In this document: positions 45,452 to 53,887 of the stretch, piece by piece
How the letters are laid out: the number at the start of each line of letters is the position of its first letter
How positions within the stretch are numbered: the first letter of the stretch is position 1
DNA from: Burkholderia pyrrocinia
GTDB taxonomy: Bacteria; Pseudomonadota; Gammaproteobacteria; Burkholderiales; Burkholderiaceae
Assembly (NCBI RefSeq): GCF_001028665.1
Contig: NZ_CP011504.1
Span: 1,178,001-1,242,000, forward strand
DNA: 64,000 bases
Direction of reading: 5' to 3'
Made by a program: the position numbers and the translations under genes
Notes under the pieces: model-generated
The model's database searches: none
What the model saw: the letters and a program-made list of their open reading frames with translations, nothing else
What the model was told of the DNA's origin: nothing

Positions 45452-47155
45452 TTGAACAGAAAATCGGTATTCCTCTGCATTGCACCGCTGTCCGTCGCGA
45501 TGCTCGCCGGTTGCGGCGGCGACGATTCGGTCAGCTCCGCGCCCACGCACCTGAGCGCCGCAACGCCGGCCGCGATGGCGCAGACCTGCGACGCGCTCGC
45601 CGCGAAGCTTGCGTATGCGAACACGTCGTTCACGTCGGTTGCGACCGCGGCCGCCGGCGCGCTGACGGTGGCCGGCAAGCCGATCGCCGAGCACTGCGTG
45701 ATCGAAGGAAAGATGAACGAACGCGTGAGTGCGGTCGACGGCAAAACCTATGCGATCGGCTTCGAGATGCGCTTGCCGAAGGCGTGGAACGGCCGCTTCT
45801 TCTACCAGGCGAACGGCGGTCTCGACGGCAACGTCGTGACCGCGACCGGCGAGATCGGCGGCGGCGGGCCGCTGACCGATGCACTGAACCAGGGCTTCGC
45901 GGTGATCAGCTCGGACTCCGGGCACAGCGGCGCGCAGAACCCGCTGTTCGGCCTCGATCCGCAGGCGCGGCTCGACTACGGCTATGGCGCCGTCGATGCG
46001 CTGACACCGATGGCGAAGCAGGTGATCCGTCTCGCTTACGGAAAGGCGCCCGACCGCAGCTATTTCGGCGGCTGCTCGAACGGCGGCCGTCACGCGATGG
46101 TCACGGCGGTGCGCAACCCGGCCGACTACGACGGCATCATCGCCGGCGATCCGGGCTTCCATTTGCCGAAAGCGGCGATCGGCGAGATGTACGGTGCGCA
46201 GCAGTTCGCGAAGATCGCGTCGGCGACCGGATCGAACGGGCTGCCGGACATCCGCAGCGGCTTCACCGACACGGAGCGCCAGTTCGTCGGCGCGAAGATC
46301 CTCGACAAATGCGATGCGCTCGACGGCGTGACCGACGGGATGGTGCAGGACGTCGCCGCGTGCCAGGCGCACTTCAGCGTCGAGACGGACATCCCGACCT
46401 GCGCGAACGGCACGCGCACCGGCGCATGCCTGACGACCGCGCAGAAAACCGCGCTCGAAAACGTGTTCGCGGGCGCGGCGCTCTATGCGAGCTTTCCGTA
46501 CGATCCGGGCGTGGCCGGCGGCGGCTGGGCCGCGTGGAAGCAATCGAATTCCATCACGCTCGACCCGGTCGCGATGGCGTTCACGTTCACGTCGCCGCCG
46601 AAAAGCACCGCGACGCTCGCGAACCTGCCCGGTTTCGCGCTCGGCTTCGACATGGACAACGACGCGCCGGCGATCTTCGCGACCAACGGCGTGTACACGC
46701 AATCCGCGTGGTCGTTCATGACGCCGCCCGACGAGACGAACCTGTCCGCGCTGAAGTCGCGCGGCGCGAAGCTGCTGGTCTATCACGGCACGGGCGACCC
46801 GGTGTTCTCGTCCAACGACACGACCGACTGGTACCAGCGGGTCGCGCAGGCGAACGGCGGCGATGCGTCGAGCTTCGCGCGCTTCTATCCGGTGCCCGGG
46901 ATGAACCACTGTGCGGGCGGGCCGGCGGCCGACCAGTTCGACATGCTGACGCCGCTCGTCGCGTGGGTCGAGCAGGGGCAGGCGCCCGCCGCGATCGTGG
47001 CCGCCGCGCGCGACACGACGAACGCGGTGCCGAACGTGGACGTGCCGGCGTCGTGGGGCGCGGGGCGTACGCGCCCGCTGTGCCCGTATCCGCAGGTGGC
47101 GCGCTACAACGGCTCGGGCGACGTGAACTCGGCGGCGAGCTTCAGTTGCCGCTGA
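45452..47155 (+). CDS. Tannase/feruloyl esterase family lipoprotein
   Basis: This enzyme hydrolyses phenolic esters such as feruloylated sugars or methyl ferulate. The 567-residue protein starts with TTG at 45452 behind GGGAG and has a lipobox LAGC (Cys21), so it is probably anchored to the outer membrane. The nucleophile is Ser209 in GGCSNGGRHAM, and a late His lies in GMNHCAGG. Paired cysteines next to Ser and His are the mark of the tannase family. The nearby TGDPVFSSNDT likely supplies the Asp. Its place after the transporter and porin fits release of ferulate from plant material. Exact ester preference is unknown. Confidence 0.88.
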   Translation: MNRKSVFLCIAPLSVAMLAGCGGDDSVSSAPTHLSAATPAAMAQTCDALAAKLAYANTSFTSVATAAAGALTVAGKPIAEHCVIEGKMNERVSAVDGKTYAIGFEMRLPKAWNGRFFYQANGGLDGNVVTATGEIGGGGPLTDALNQGFAVISSDSGHSGAQNPLFGLDPQARLDYGYGAVDALTPMAKQVIRLAYGKAPDRSYFGGCSNGGRHAMVTAVRNPADYDGIIAGDPGFHLPKAAIGEMYGAQQFAKIASATGSNGLPDIRSGFTDTERQFVGAKILDKCDALDGVTDGMVQDVAACQAHFSVETDIPTCANGTRTGACLTTAQKTALENVFAGAALYASFPYDPGVAGGGWAAWKQSNSITLDPVAMAFTFTSPPKSTATLANLPGFALGFDMDNDAPAIFATNGVYTQSAWSFMTPPDETNLSALKSRGAKLLVYHGTGDPVFSSNDTTDWYQRVAQANGGDASSFARFYPVPGMNHCAGGPAADQFDMLTPLVAWVEQGQAPAAIVAAARDTTNAVPNVDVPASWGAGRTRPLCPYPQVARYNGSGDVNSAASFSCR

Positions 47156-47174
47156 CGTAGCCGTCGATGGGATG

Positions 47175-47204
47175 CGGCCGGCGCGTGCAGTCGTGCGCCG
47201 GCCG
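47175..47204 (+). terminator. Terminator after the esterase gene
   Basis: CGGCCGGCGC and GCGCCGGCCG form a perfect 10-bp stem with a 10-nt loop, followed on the plus strand by TTTCATT. It lies between the convergent esterase and Lrp genes, 20 bp beyond the esterase stop. Confidence 0.6.
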
Positions 47205-47218
47205 TTTCATTGGGGCAC

Positions 47219-47695
47219 TCATTCGCCGGGTTCGACCGGCACCTCGAGCCCGACCTTCACGCGGCTCATGCTCACCAGCGTCTTGAACCGCTTCACGTTG
47301 TTGTTCGCGAAGAACAGCTCGCGCGTGAGCGCGTTGTACTGATCCATGTTGCGCACGGCGAGGATCAGCACGAAATCCCATTCCCCCGTCACGTAATAGC
47401 ACTGCTGGATCTGCGGGCACCGCTCGAAGGTTCGCTTCATCGCGTCTAGCTGGTCGATCTGCTCGCTCTCGACCTCGACGTTCACGACGATCGTCAGCGG
47501 ATGATCGACCTTGTCCTGCGCGACGATGGCCGTATAGCGCTCGATCACGCCGTCTTCCGCGAGACGCTTCAAACGCCGGTTCACCGCCGCCGTCGACAGA
47601 TTCACGCGCGCGCCGAGTTCGCTTTGCGGCGTCTGCGCGTCGCGCTGCACTTCCATCAACAGCTTGCGATCGAACGCATCGAGTGGGGTCGTCAT
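47219..47695 (-). CDS. Lrp/AsnC-family regulator
   Basis: The 158-residue regulator has an HTH (LDAFDRKLLMEVQRDAQTPQSELGARVNLSTAAVNRRLKRLAEDGVIERYTAIV) and an Asp-rich RAM ligand domain (TIVVNVEVESEQIDQLDAMKRTFERCPQIQQCYYVTGEWDFVLILAVRNMDQYNAL). Its frame stays open far upstream by chance, but the ATG at 47695 gives the normal N-terminus MTTPLDAFDRK. It is divergent from the diaminopropionate ammonia-lyase gene, with an AT-rich gap of 180 bp suited to Lrp binding. It probably activates that gene in response to an amino acid. Confidence 0.9.
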   Translation of the reverse strand: MTTPLDAFDRKLLMEVQRDAQTPQSELGARVNLSTAAVNRRLKRLAEDGVIERYTAIVAQDKVDHPLTIVVNVEVESEQIDQLDAMKRTFERCPQIQQCYYVTGEWDFVLILAVRNMDQYNALTRELFFANNNVKRFKTLVSMSRVKVGLEVPVEPGE

Positions 47696-47875
47696 GATGG
47701 TGCGCGAAACCTCGAAAGAATGAGAATTTTTTGCGTCCAGGCAACCAATTTGGCGATTTTGTTGACCGGCATGCGCAATATTATTTTTCGGACCGACGGC
47801 GAACGCAACCCGCGCTTGCCCGATCCGAACCACCCGACGGACCGCCGGCGCGGTCCTGCTCCGGAGCCTTTCGCC

Positions 47876-49108
47876 ATGCTGATCGCCAACCCCCGCGCGT
47901 CGCGCGCCGCCTATCCGAACGCGCTGCGCCGCGTGATGAACATCGCGTCGGCCGACGAAAGCGGCGCGTGGCTGTCGCACTGGCCGCTCGTCGGCAACGC
48001 GCGTACGCCGCTGCGCGCGTTGCCCGACCTCGCCGCGCGGCTCGGCGTCGCGAGTATCAGCGTGAAGGACGAGTCGTGCCGCTCGCCGCTCGGCAGCTTC
48101 AAGGCGCTCGGCGCGCCGATCGCGTTGGTGCGTCTCGTGAAGCGCCTGCGGCGCACTCACGATCTCGATCCGCAGGGGCTGGTCACCGGCCGCTACGCAG
48201 CGCAGCTGGCCGACCTGACGGTGATCAGCGCGACCGACGGCAATCACGGCCGGGCGCTGGCCGCCGCCGCGCGCGCGATCGGCTGCGGGTGCGTGATCGT
48301 GCTGCACGCGAATGTCGACGCCGAGCGCGAACGCGCGATCTCGGCGTACGGCGCGCGGATCGTGCGCATCGCGGGGAACTACGACGAGTCGGTCGTCTGC
48401 GCGGCGCAGCTTGCGCAGGCGAACGGCTGGTACGTCGTGTCGGATACGTCGTACGACGGCTACGAAGCGATTCCGCGCGACGTGATGCAGGGTTATGGCG
48501 TGATCGCCGCCGAGGCCGCCGCGCAGGCGGCGCAACGCGACGGGCGGCCGTTCACGCACGTGTTGCTGCAGGGCGGCGTGGGCGGCCTCGCCGCGGGCGT
48601 GGCGAGCTACCTGTGGGAGCGCGATGGCGCGCAGCGTCCGCATTTCATCGTCGTCGAACCGCGCCAGGCCGACTGCCTGTACCAGAGCGCGCTCGCGGGG
48701 CGCGCGGCGAAGGCGACCGGCAGCGTCGATTCGGTGATGGCCGGGCTCGCGTGCGGCGAGGCGTCGCCGCTCGCCTGGGATTTCCTCGAGCTGTGCATCG
48801 ACCATTTCATGCTGATCGACGATGAAGACGCGGTGCACGCGATGCGCGGCCTCGCGGCCGGCAGCGAGCGCGACGTCCCGTTCGTCGCCGGCGAATCGGG
48901 TGCGGCCGGCGTTGCGGGGCTGGAAGTGCTGATGCGCGACCCTGCGCTCGCGCGGCAGGCGGGGCTCGACGCGAGCTCGCGCGTGCTGGCGATCAATACG
49001 GAAGGCGCGACGGCTCCGTCCGTGTACCGGAACTGCGTCGGCGAGGCGGCCGACGCCGTGCTCGCGCGGCAGCGCGACTGGCTGAACCGCGCGGCGGTAG
49101 CGGCCTGA
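47876..49108 (+). CDS. dpaL: 2,3-Diaminopropionate ammonia-lyase
   Basis: This PLP enzyme degrades 2,3-diaminopropionate to pyruvate and two ammonia. The 410-residue fold-type II protein has the PLP lysine Lys76 in SVKDESCRSPLGSFKALGAP, the SATDGNHGRALAAAAR phosphate and substrate segment and the glycine-rich LQGGVGGLAAGVASYL loop. These are typical of DpaL. The ATG at 47876 has GGAG ten bases upstream; the open frame runs further 5' into the Lrp gene and is not used. It is followed after 5 bp by an M20 amidohydrolase, so the two are cotranscribed. Threonine dehydratase is a less likely alternative. Confidence 0.88.
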   Translation: MLIANPRASRAAYPNALRRVMNIASADESGAWLSHWPLVGNARTPLRALPDLAARLGVASISVKDESCRSPLGSFKALGAPIALVRLVKRLRRTHDLDPQGLVTGRYAAQLADLTVISATDGNHGRALAAAARAIGCGCVIVLHANVDAERERAISAYGARIVRIAGNYDESVVCAAQLAQANGWYVVSDTSYDGYEAIPRDVMQGYGVIAAEAAAQAAQRDGRPFTHVLLQGGVGGLAAGVASYLWERDGAQRPHFIVVEPRQADCLYQSALAGRAAKATGSVDSVMAGLACGEASPLAWDFLELCIDHFMLIDDEDAVHAMRGLAAGSERDVPFVAGESGAAGVAGLEVLMRDPALARQAGLDASSRVLAINTEGATAPSVYRNCVGEAADAVLARQRDWLNRAAVAA

Positions 49109-49113
49109 ACGAC

Positions 49114-50331
49114 ATGACAACCGACGAGGCAAGCGCAATGGACCCAATCGATGCAATCGACGCAATCGAAGAAAGCACGCTGCAGGGGCGACTGAAGGCC
49201 TGGCGCCGCCATCTGCACCAGCATCCGGAGACGGGTTTCGAAGAAGTGAACACGTCGGACTATGTCGCGCGCATCCTGACGACGCTCGGGCTCGACGTGC
49301 ATCGCGGCATCGGCGGTACGGGGCTCGTCGCGAACCTGACGGTCGGCACCGGCCAACGCGCGATCGGCATCCGCGCGGACATGGACGCGCTGAACATCGC
49401 CGAGCACGCGCCGGGCCGCGAACACGCGTCGCGCACGCCCGGCAAGATGCATGCGTGCGGGCACGACGGCCACATGTCGATGGTGCTCGGCGCCGCCCAG
49501 TTGCTGGCCGAGCGGAAGGACTTCGACGGCACGGTGCGCTTCATCTTCCAGCCGGCCGAGGAGCATGGCCGCGGCGCGAAGGCGATGATGGTCGACGGGC
49601 TGTTCGAGCGCTTTCCGGTCGACGCGATCTTCGGCGCGCACAACATGCCGGGCATGCGCGCCGGCACGTTCTCGACGCGCGCGGGCGGCATCATGGCGAG
49701 CGAAGACAATTTCGTGATCCGGATCGACGGGCGCGGCACGCATGCGGCGCGCCCGCACATGGGCATCGATCCGATCGTGATCGGCTCGCAGATCGTGCTC
49801 GCGTTGCAGACGATCGTGTCGCGCAACCTCGATCCGGGCCAGCAGGCGGTGATCTCGTGCACGGAATTCATCACCGACGGGCTGCGCAACGTGCTGCCGT
49901 CGACCGTGACGATCAAGGGCGACACGCGCAGCTATTCGCGCGACGTGCAGGCGCTGCTCGAAACGCGGATGCGCGAGATCAGCGAAGGGATCTGTCGTAC
50001 TCACGGCGCGACCTGCACGTTCGACTACACGCACGAGTTCGCGCCGACGGTGAATTCTCCTGAGTGGGTCGACACGGCCGTGCAGGCCGCGGCGCATGTC
50101 GCAGGCGCCGGCGCGGTGAACGCCGACGTGCAGCCGATGATGATCTCCGAGGATTTCGGCGCGTTCCTGCAGGCCGTGCCCGGCAATTTCGTGTTCATCG
50201 GCAACGGCGAAACGGCCGACCGCGGCGGCGTGCCGCTGCATAACGCGACGTACGATTTCAACGACGAGATCCTGCCGGTCGGCGCGCGTTATTTCGCAGA
50301 AGTGGCGCGGCGGGCGTTGCGGGCTGCGTAG
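49114..50331 (+). CDS. M20-family (M20D) amidohydrolase
   Basis: This 405-residue zinc or manganese dependent amidohydrolase belongs to the IAA-amino acid hydrolase/hippurate hydrolase/N-acyl-aminoacylase group. Metal ligands are seen in IRADMDAL, KMHACGHDGHMS (Cys115, His117), FIFQPAEEHGRG (the catalytic Glu pair), GAHNMPG and a late His (VPLHNATYDFND). A dimerisation lid with TRAGGIMASEDNFVIRIDGRGTHAARPH follows the family pattern. The start could also be the ATG at 49138, which has a better ribosome site. Cotranscription with dpaL suggests it frees diaminopropionate, or a related amino acid, from an N-acyl form. Confidence 0.88.
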   Translation: MTTDEASAMDPIDAIDAIEESTLQGRLKAWRRHLHQHPETGFEEVNTSDYVARILTTLGLDVHRGIGGTGLVANLTVGTGQRAIGIRADMDALNIAEHAPGREHASRTPGKMHACGHDGHMSMVLGAAQLLAERKDFDGTVRFIFQPAEEHGRGAKAMMVDGLFERFPVDAIFGAHNMPGMRAGTFSTRAGGIMASEDNFVIRIDGRGTHAARPHMGIDPIVIGSQIVLALQTIVSRNLDPGQQAVISCTEFITDGLRNVLPSTVTIKGDTRSYSRDVQALLETRMREISEGICRTHGATCTFDYTHEFAPTVNSPEWVDTAVQAAAHVAGAGAVNADVQPMMISEDFGAFLQAVPGNFVFIGNGETADRGGVPLHNATYDFNDEILPVGARYFAEVARRALRAA

Positions 50332-50332
50332 C

Positions 50333-50372
50333 GCACGGCGCGGTACCCGCTCACGCGAGCGCCGCGCCGTGC
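50333..50372. terminator. Hairpin between convergent amidohydrolase and aminotransferase
   Basis: GCACGGCGCGG (50333-50343) and CCGCGCCGTGC (50362-50372) form a perfect 11-bp stem with an 18-nt loop, right after the amidohydrolase stop. No T tract is present. A bidirectional terminator is likely. Confidence 0.5.
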
Positions 50373-50386
50373 CGTGCGTCACTGCA

Positions 50387-51745
50387 TCACGCCAGCTCGC
50401 CCAGGCACGCGTCGAACTGCGCGACGAGTTGGTCGACATCGTCGCTCGTCGTCTTCGGGCACACGAGCATCATGTTGTGGAACGGCGTGATCAGCACGCC
50501 GCGATTCAGCAGATACAGGTGCACGATGTGTTCGAGCTCGCTGTCGAGTTGCGCACCGGCAAGCGTGCCGTTGCGCGGCGGCTCGGGCGCGAACTGGAAT
50601 TCGGTGCGCGCGCCGATGCGCGTCACGCACCACGGCAGCCCGTGTTTCGCGATCGCCTGTTCGAGCCCGGCGGCCAGCCGCGCGGCGAGTTCGAACATGT
50701 GCGCATACGCGGCGTCGGTCGCGACTTCGGCCAGCGTCGCGCGCATCGCATGCATCGCGAGCATGTTCGCGGTGAGCGTCGTGCCGATGCCCGAATGGCC
50801 GGGCGGCGCGTTCAGCTTCGCCTGCTTCGCGCGTTCCGCGAATTCCGCGCTGAAACCGTACACCGCGCACGGCACGCCGCCTGCGATCGGCTTGCCGACC
50901 ACCAGCATGTCCGGTTCGAGATCGTGCGCGACCGCGTAGCCGCCCGGGCCGCTGCTGATCGTGTGCGTCTCGTCGATCACGAGCAGCGTGCCGTAGCGGC
51001 GCGTCAGTTCGCGCGCCGCATCCCAGAAGCCCGGGTCGGGCAACACCATCCCGATGTTCGTCATCGCGGGCTCGGCGAGTACGCACGCGACATCGCCGTC
51101 CTTCAGCGCTGCTTCGAGCGCGTCCAGGTCGTTGAATTCGACGACGCGCGTGTTCGCGAGCAGGTCGTACGACTGCCCGAGCAGGCTGTCCCGCTGCACC
51201 GGGCGGCCATCGACGAGATCGACGAACACGTCGTCGACGGTGCCGTGATAGCAGCCGTTGAACACGACGATCGTGTTGCGGCCGGTGGCCGCGCGCGCCC
51301 AGCGCAGCACGAAGCGGTTCGCATCGCTCGCGCTCAGCGCGAACTGCCAGACCGGCAGCCGGAAGCGGCGCGCGAGCTCGCGCGACACCCACGCGGCGTC
51401 CTCGCTCGGCAGCATCGTCGTGTAGCCGCGCGTGGCCTGCTCGACGAGCGCGCGGGCGACGGGTTCGGGCGCATGGCCGAACATCGCGCCCGTATCGCCG
51501 AGGCAGAAATCCACGTAGCGATGGCCGTCGACGTCGGTGAACGTCGCGCCGCGAGCTTCCTTCACATACAGCGAGAACGGCGTCGACCAGTCCTGCATCC
51601 AGTGCAACGGCACGCCGAACAGCAGGTGCTCGGACGCTTCCGCGGACAGTGCGCGGGACGCCGGCATGGCTTCGGTGAATGCGCGGCGTTCGCGGTCGAA
51701 CAGCGCGCGGGCGCGGATGAGGTCGACTCCGTGGCGGGAAGACAA
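50387..51745 (-). CDS. Class III PLP aminotransferase (GSA/aspartate aminotransferase family type)
   Basis: The 452-residue fold-type I enzyme has the PLP lysine Lys285 in MLVVGKPIAGGVPCAVYGFS and the pyridine-nitrogen Asp258 in LLVIDETHTISSGPGGY. NGCYHGTVDDVFVDL is the phosphate-site segment of the glutamate-1-semialdehyde-aminomutase-like group. It is convergent with the amidohydrolase of the diaminopropionate cluster, so it may process a related amino acid, but it is on the other strand and may be separate. The substrate is unknown. GSA aminomutase itself (HemL) is unlikely because of the long N-terminal extension and context. Confidence 0.82.
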   Translation of the reverse strand: MSSRHGVDLIRARALFDRERRAFTEAMPASRALSAEASEHLLFGVPLHWMQDWSTPFSLYVKEARGATFTDVDGHRYVDFCLGDTGAMFGHAPEPVARALVEQATRGYTTMLPSEDAAWVSRELARRFRLPVWQFALSASDANRFVLRWARAATGRNTIVVFNGCYHGTVDDVFVDLVDGRPVQRDSLLGQSYDLLANTRVVEFNDLDALEAALKDGDVACVLAEPAMTNIGMVLPDPGFWDAARELTRRYGTLLVIDETHTISSGPGGYAVAHDLEPDMLVVGKPIAGGVPCAVYGFSAEFAERAKQAKLNAPPGHSGIGTTLTANMLAMHAMRATLAEVATDAAYAHMFELAARLAAGLEQAIAKHGLPWCVTRIGARTEFQFAPEPPRNGTLAGAQLDSELEHIVHLYLLNRGVLITPFHNMMLVCPKTTSDDVDQLVAQFDACLGELA

Positions 51746-52255
51746 GAGGGGCTCCTGGGCTGTGAAGATGGGGAAACGATAGCGCGGGAGGCGGGGGGCT
51801 GAACAGGGGCGGAATTACCGAGGCGAGTGAGGGTGCGCGAATATCCGTTGCGATTGACGATGACGTTGCCGAGCGGGTCGGCAGGCGTATCCCGCAAGAG
51901 TTTTATTTGATTTGGAGATGGCACTGGTGAATGGAAGCCGAAAAGAACCGTGAAGGTTTCCATGGATATTTATCCGGGTTCTCGTGGCCTATCGTTAATG
52001 CACGCCGTGGCGTGAGGTGTTCGTCCGAGTCGGTCGTCGCTGGCTGACGGGGTAATTTGATACGCGGTTGCGAATGCAACCGGTCGACTCGATCGATCGC
52101 GCGTGCGGCTGGGTATTTCGAATTCCGCAGGGATTTGCTTGTTAATTTCGAGATAAGAGAATACCGGATTTTCCTGTAATGGCGGGATCGTGAGCCCGAA
52201 GCGGGCCGGCTTTTCGGCGATCGGATTTCAATCATCCAGAATGTGGGGCAACACA
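51746..52255. other. Gene-free, AT-rich region upstream of the pilin gene
   Basis: I see no convincing gene in these 510 bases. The stretch is AT-richer than its neighbours and separates the divergent aminotransferase and pilin genes. No inverted repeat stands out. It probably contains the pilin promoter, but I cannot fix boxes with confidence. Confidence 0.5.
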
Positions 52256-52834
52256 ATGAAGATCGGAAAACATCTTGCCGCACTCGCTGCGTGCGGCGCA
52301 TTGACCGGCATCGCGCACGCAGGTCCGACGTCGCCGCAAGCGGTCGTCAAGAAGATCACGCTGACGGCGCACATTGGCGACAGCCTGTTCGTGTCAAAGC
52401 CGGACAATTCCGCGTGGTACGACGTGGTCGAACTGAACGCGACGGACCGTACACAGCAGACATTCGCCACGACGCTGCCGATCCGCGTGCGCACGACGAA
52501 CCCTGATATCAACGTCACGCTGTTGCAGCCGCTGCGGCTGTCGAACGGTCGAGACGAGATGGCCAACGCGAAGGTCGTGCTGACGGGCAAGGCGGGCGAC
52601 GCGGAAATCGCATCCGGCGCCGCTCGCACGATCACGCTGGTCAAGCCCGGGCACGACGGCTTTGACGGCTACGACGAAACCCGCAACCTGAAAGTCAGCG
52701 CCCATGTGCCGGTCGTCAGCGGGGCGACCTCGACCAACGGGAGTTACCACGGCGATCTGGTGCTGATGTTCGAACCGGCCGCTTCGGCTGGACGCGAGCC
52801 GGCGACGGGTGCGGTAGCGACTGCCGGCGAGTAG
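52256..52834 (+). CDS. CS1/Cbl-type fimbrial major subunit
   Basis: This is a pilin of the alternate chaperone-usher (CS1, cable pilus) family. The 192-residue precursor has a signal peptide (LAALAACGALTGIAHA). The mature N-terminal strand VVKKITLTAHIGDSLFVSKPD is the donor strand of this family, followed by TLPIRVRTTNPDINVTLLQPLRLSNG and a closing SYHGDLVLMFEP strand. The start at 52256 follows a GGGG sequence; an in-frame ATG at 52241 is possible. No chaperone, usher or tip-adhesin gene is present on either side, so it is an orphan here and would depend on machinery elsewhere. Confidence 0.85.
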   Translation: MKIGKHLAALAACGALTGIAHAGPTSPQAVVKKITLTAHIGDSLFVSKPDNSAWYDVVELNATDRTQQTFATTLPIRVRTTNPDINVTLLQPLRLSNGRDEMANAKVVLTGKAGDAEIASGAARTITLVKPGHDGFDGYDETRNLKVSAHVPVVSGATSTNGSYHGDLVLMFEPAASAGREPATGAVATAGE

Positions 52835-53230
52835 GTCGTTGCCCCGGCGGACGGTGTCGGCCGGGGCGTTTCAGTTGAAGTTTGTGCGCATAAATGTACG
52901 ACAACATATCTCTGGCATTGCATTCGACAATGTGAGTAGGCGCACACACTCGCTGCATTAATTCAGTAAAAGCAGGGTAGATGGCAAATCCGTGTCCGGC
53001 TTCGATCGCATTTAGACTGCGCGTTGTGATGTGACGACGTATAAATAACGGTCCGCCGCCAGGCGTGTCGATACCCATACGCTGAAGGCGCGATGACGCT
53101 GACGAACGTGACGATCGCCGGGCAGATCGTCAACACGACGATCACCGACAAGCGGTGACGTGAGGGGAAAGGGGAGCAGCGTTCGCGTGCGGCCGGCCGC
53201 TGCACGCGAACGCAAACCGGATCGAACGCG
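52835..53230. other. Gene-poor region after the pilin gene
   Basis: These 396 bases contain no gene I can support. A 22-codon plus-strand frame at 53093-53158 (MTLTNVTIAGQIVNTTITDK...) and a minus-strand frame ending in the pilin gene are visible, but both are short and lack ribosome sites. The region ends with the strong hairpin at 53179-53213. It could be the remnant of a lost fimbrial gene. Confidence 0.4.
53179..53213 (-). terminator. Strong hairpin after the acetyltransferase gene
   Basis: GCGTTCGCGTGC (53179-53190) and GCACGCGAACGC (53202-53213) form a perfect 12-bp stem with an 11-nt loop. On the minus strand it lies 18 bp after the acetyltransferase stop and is followed by a C/T-rich run. 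It could serve the pilin side as well. Confidence 0.6.
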
Positions 53231-53740
53231 TCAAGCCAGCGTCTTGACCATGTGGTGTTCGTCGTAGAAACGGCCGTCGACGAACAGCGAGCGCGGCTCC
53301 GTGCCGAACCGGACGAACCCCTGCGATGCGTACAGCCGCTCGGCGTTGGCGTTGACCTCGTTCACGCACAGCATCAGTTGCTTGCACTGCCACGCCTGTG
53401 CCGCGTGTGCGGTCGCGTTTTCGAGCAGCACTTGCGCGATGCCTTGCCCGCGATACGCGGGATCGACGAACACGCCCCAGATCGTCGCCTTGTGCGCGAT
53501 CTTCGTGCGCGCATCGCGGCGCACGCCGGTGATGCCGACGAGCGTGTCGCCGTCGAACGCGCCGAACACGGCGCGCTCGCGGGTCGGCGTGATGCGCGTC
53601 GCGAATTCGTCGACGGGCACCTGCGATTCTTCGTCGAGCGTGGGCAGGAAAGACGTGGGCGCGGTGTCGACCGCACGCAGGCGGACGGTCTGGAAACGGG
53701 CGGCGTCGGTCGCGTCGAGCAGGCGGGTCGTGATCGTCAT
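53231..53740 (-). CDS. GNAT-family N-acetyltransferase
   Basis: The 169-residue acetyltransferase has the acetyl-CoA binding motif A in IWGVFVDPAYRGQGIAQVLLENATAHA (R-x-x-G-x-A-type) and the late LCVNEVNANAERLYASQGFVRFGTEP segment typical of motif B. The start at 53740 gives MTITTRLLDATDAARFQTVRLRAV, the usual beta1-alpha1 of GNAT proteins. It stands alone between the pilin and the XRE-cupin regulator. The acceptor substrate cannot be predicted; amino-group acetylation of a small molecule is most common in this group. Confidence 0.85.
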   Translation of the reverse strand: MTITTRLLDATDAARFQTVRLRAVDTAPTSFLPTLDEESQVPVDEFATRITPTRERAVFGAFDGDTLVGITGVRRDARTKIAHKATIWGVFVDPAYRGQGIAQVLLENATAHAAQAWQCKQLMLCVNEVNANAERLYASQGFVRFGTEPRSLFVDGRFYDEHHMVKTLA

Positions 53741-53887
53741 CGAGGGGATTCCGGTGGAGGGACCGTGCATGCCGGCGCGGGCTGCTGCGGCCGTGCGATG
53801 CATCGTGGCTATGCTAATCGGAATCCGGATGACGCGTGGCGGCGTTCGATGCGTCGTGGATGCCCGCGCGCGCTTGTCCTCGGATCC

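Noticed and set aside
47219..49165. A single 648-residue protein ending in the Lrp domain
   Set aside because: Only the last 158 residues have a family match. The rest is antisense to the diaminopropionate ammonia-lyase and has shadow composition, so the Lrp gene starts at 47695.
52716..53078. A 120-codon minus-strand frame after the pilin gene
   Set aside because: It begins in gene-free DNA and runs antisense into the pilin gene, with no ribosome site. It has no recognisable fold. A decayed gene cannot be excluded, but a feature is not supported.
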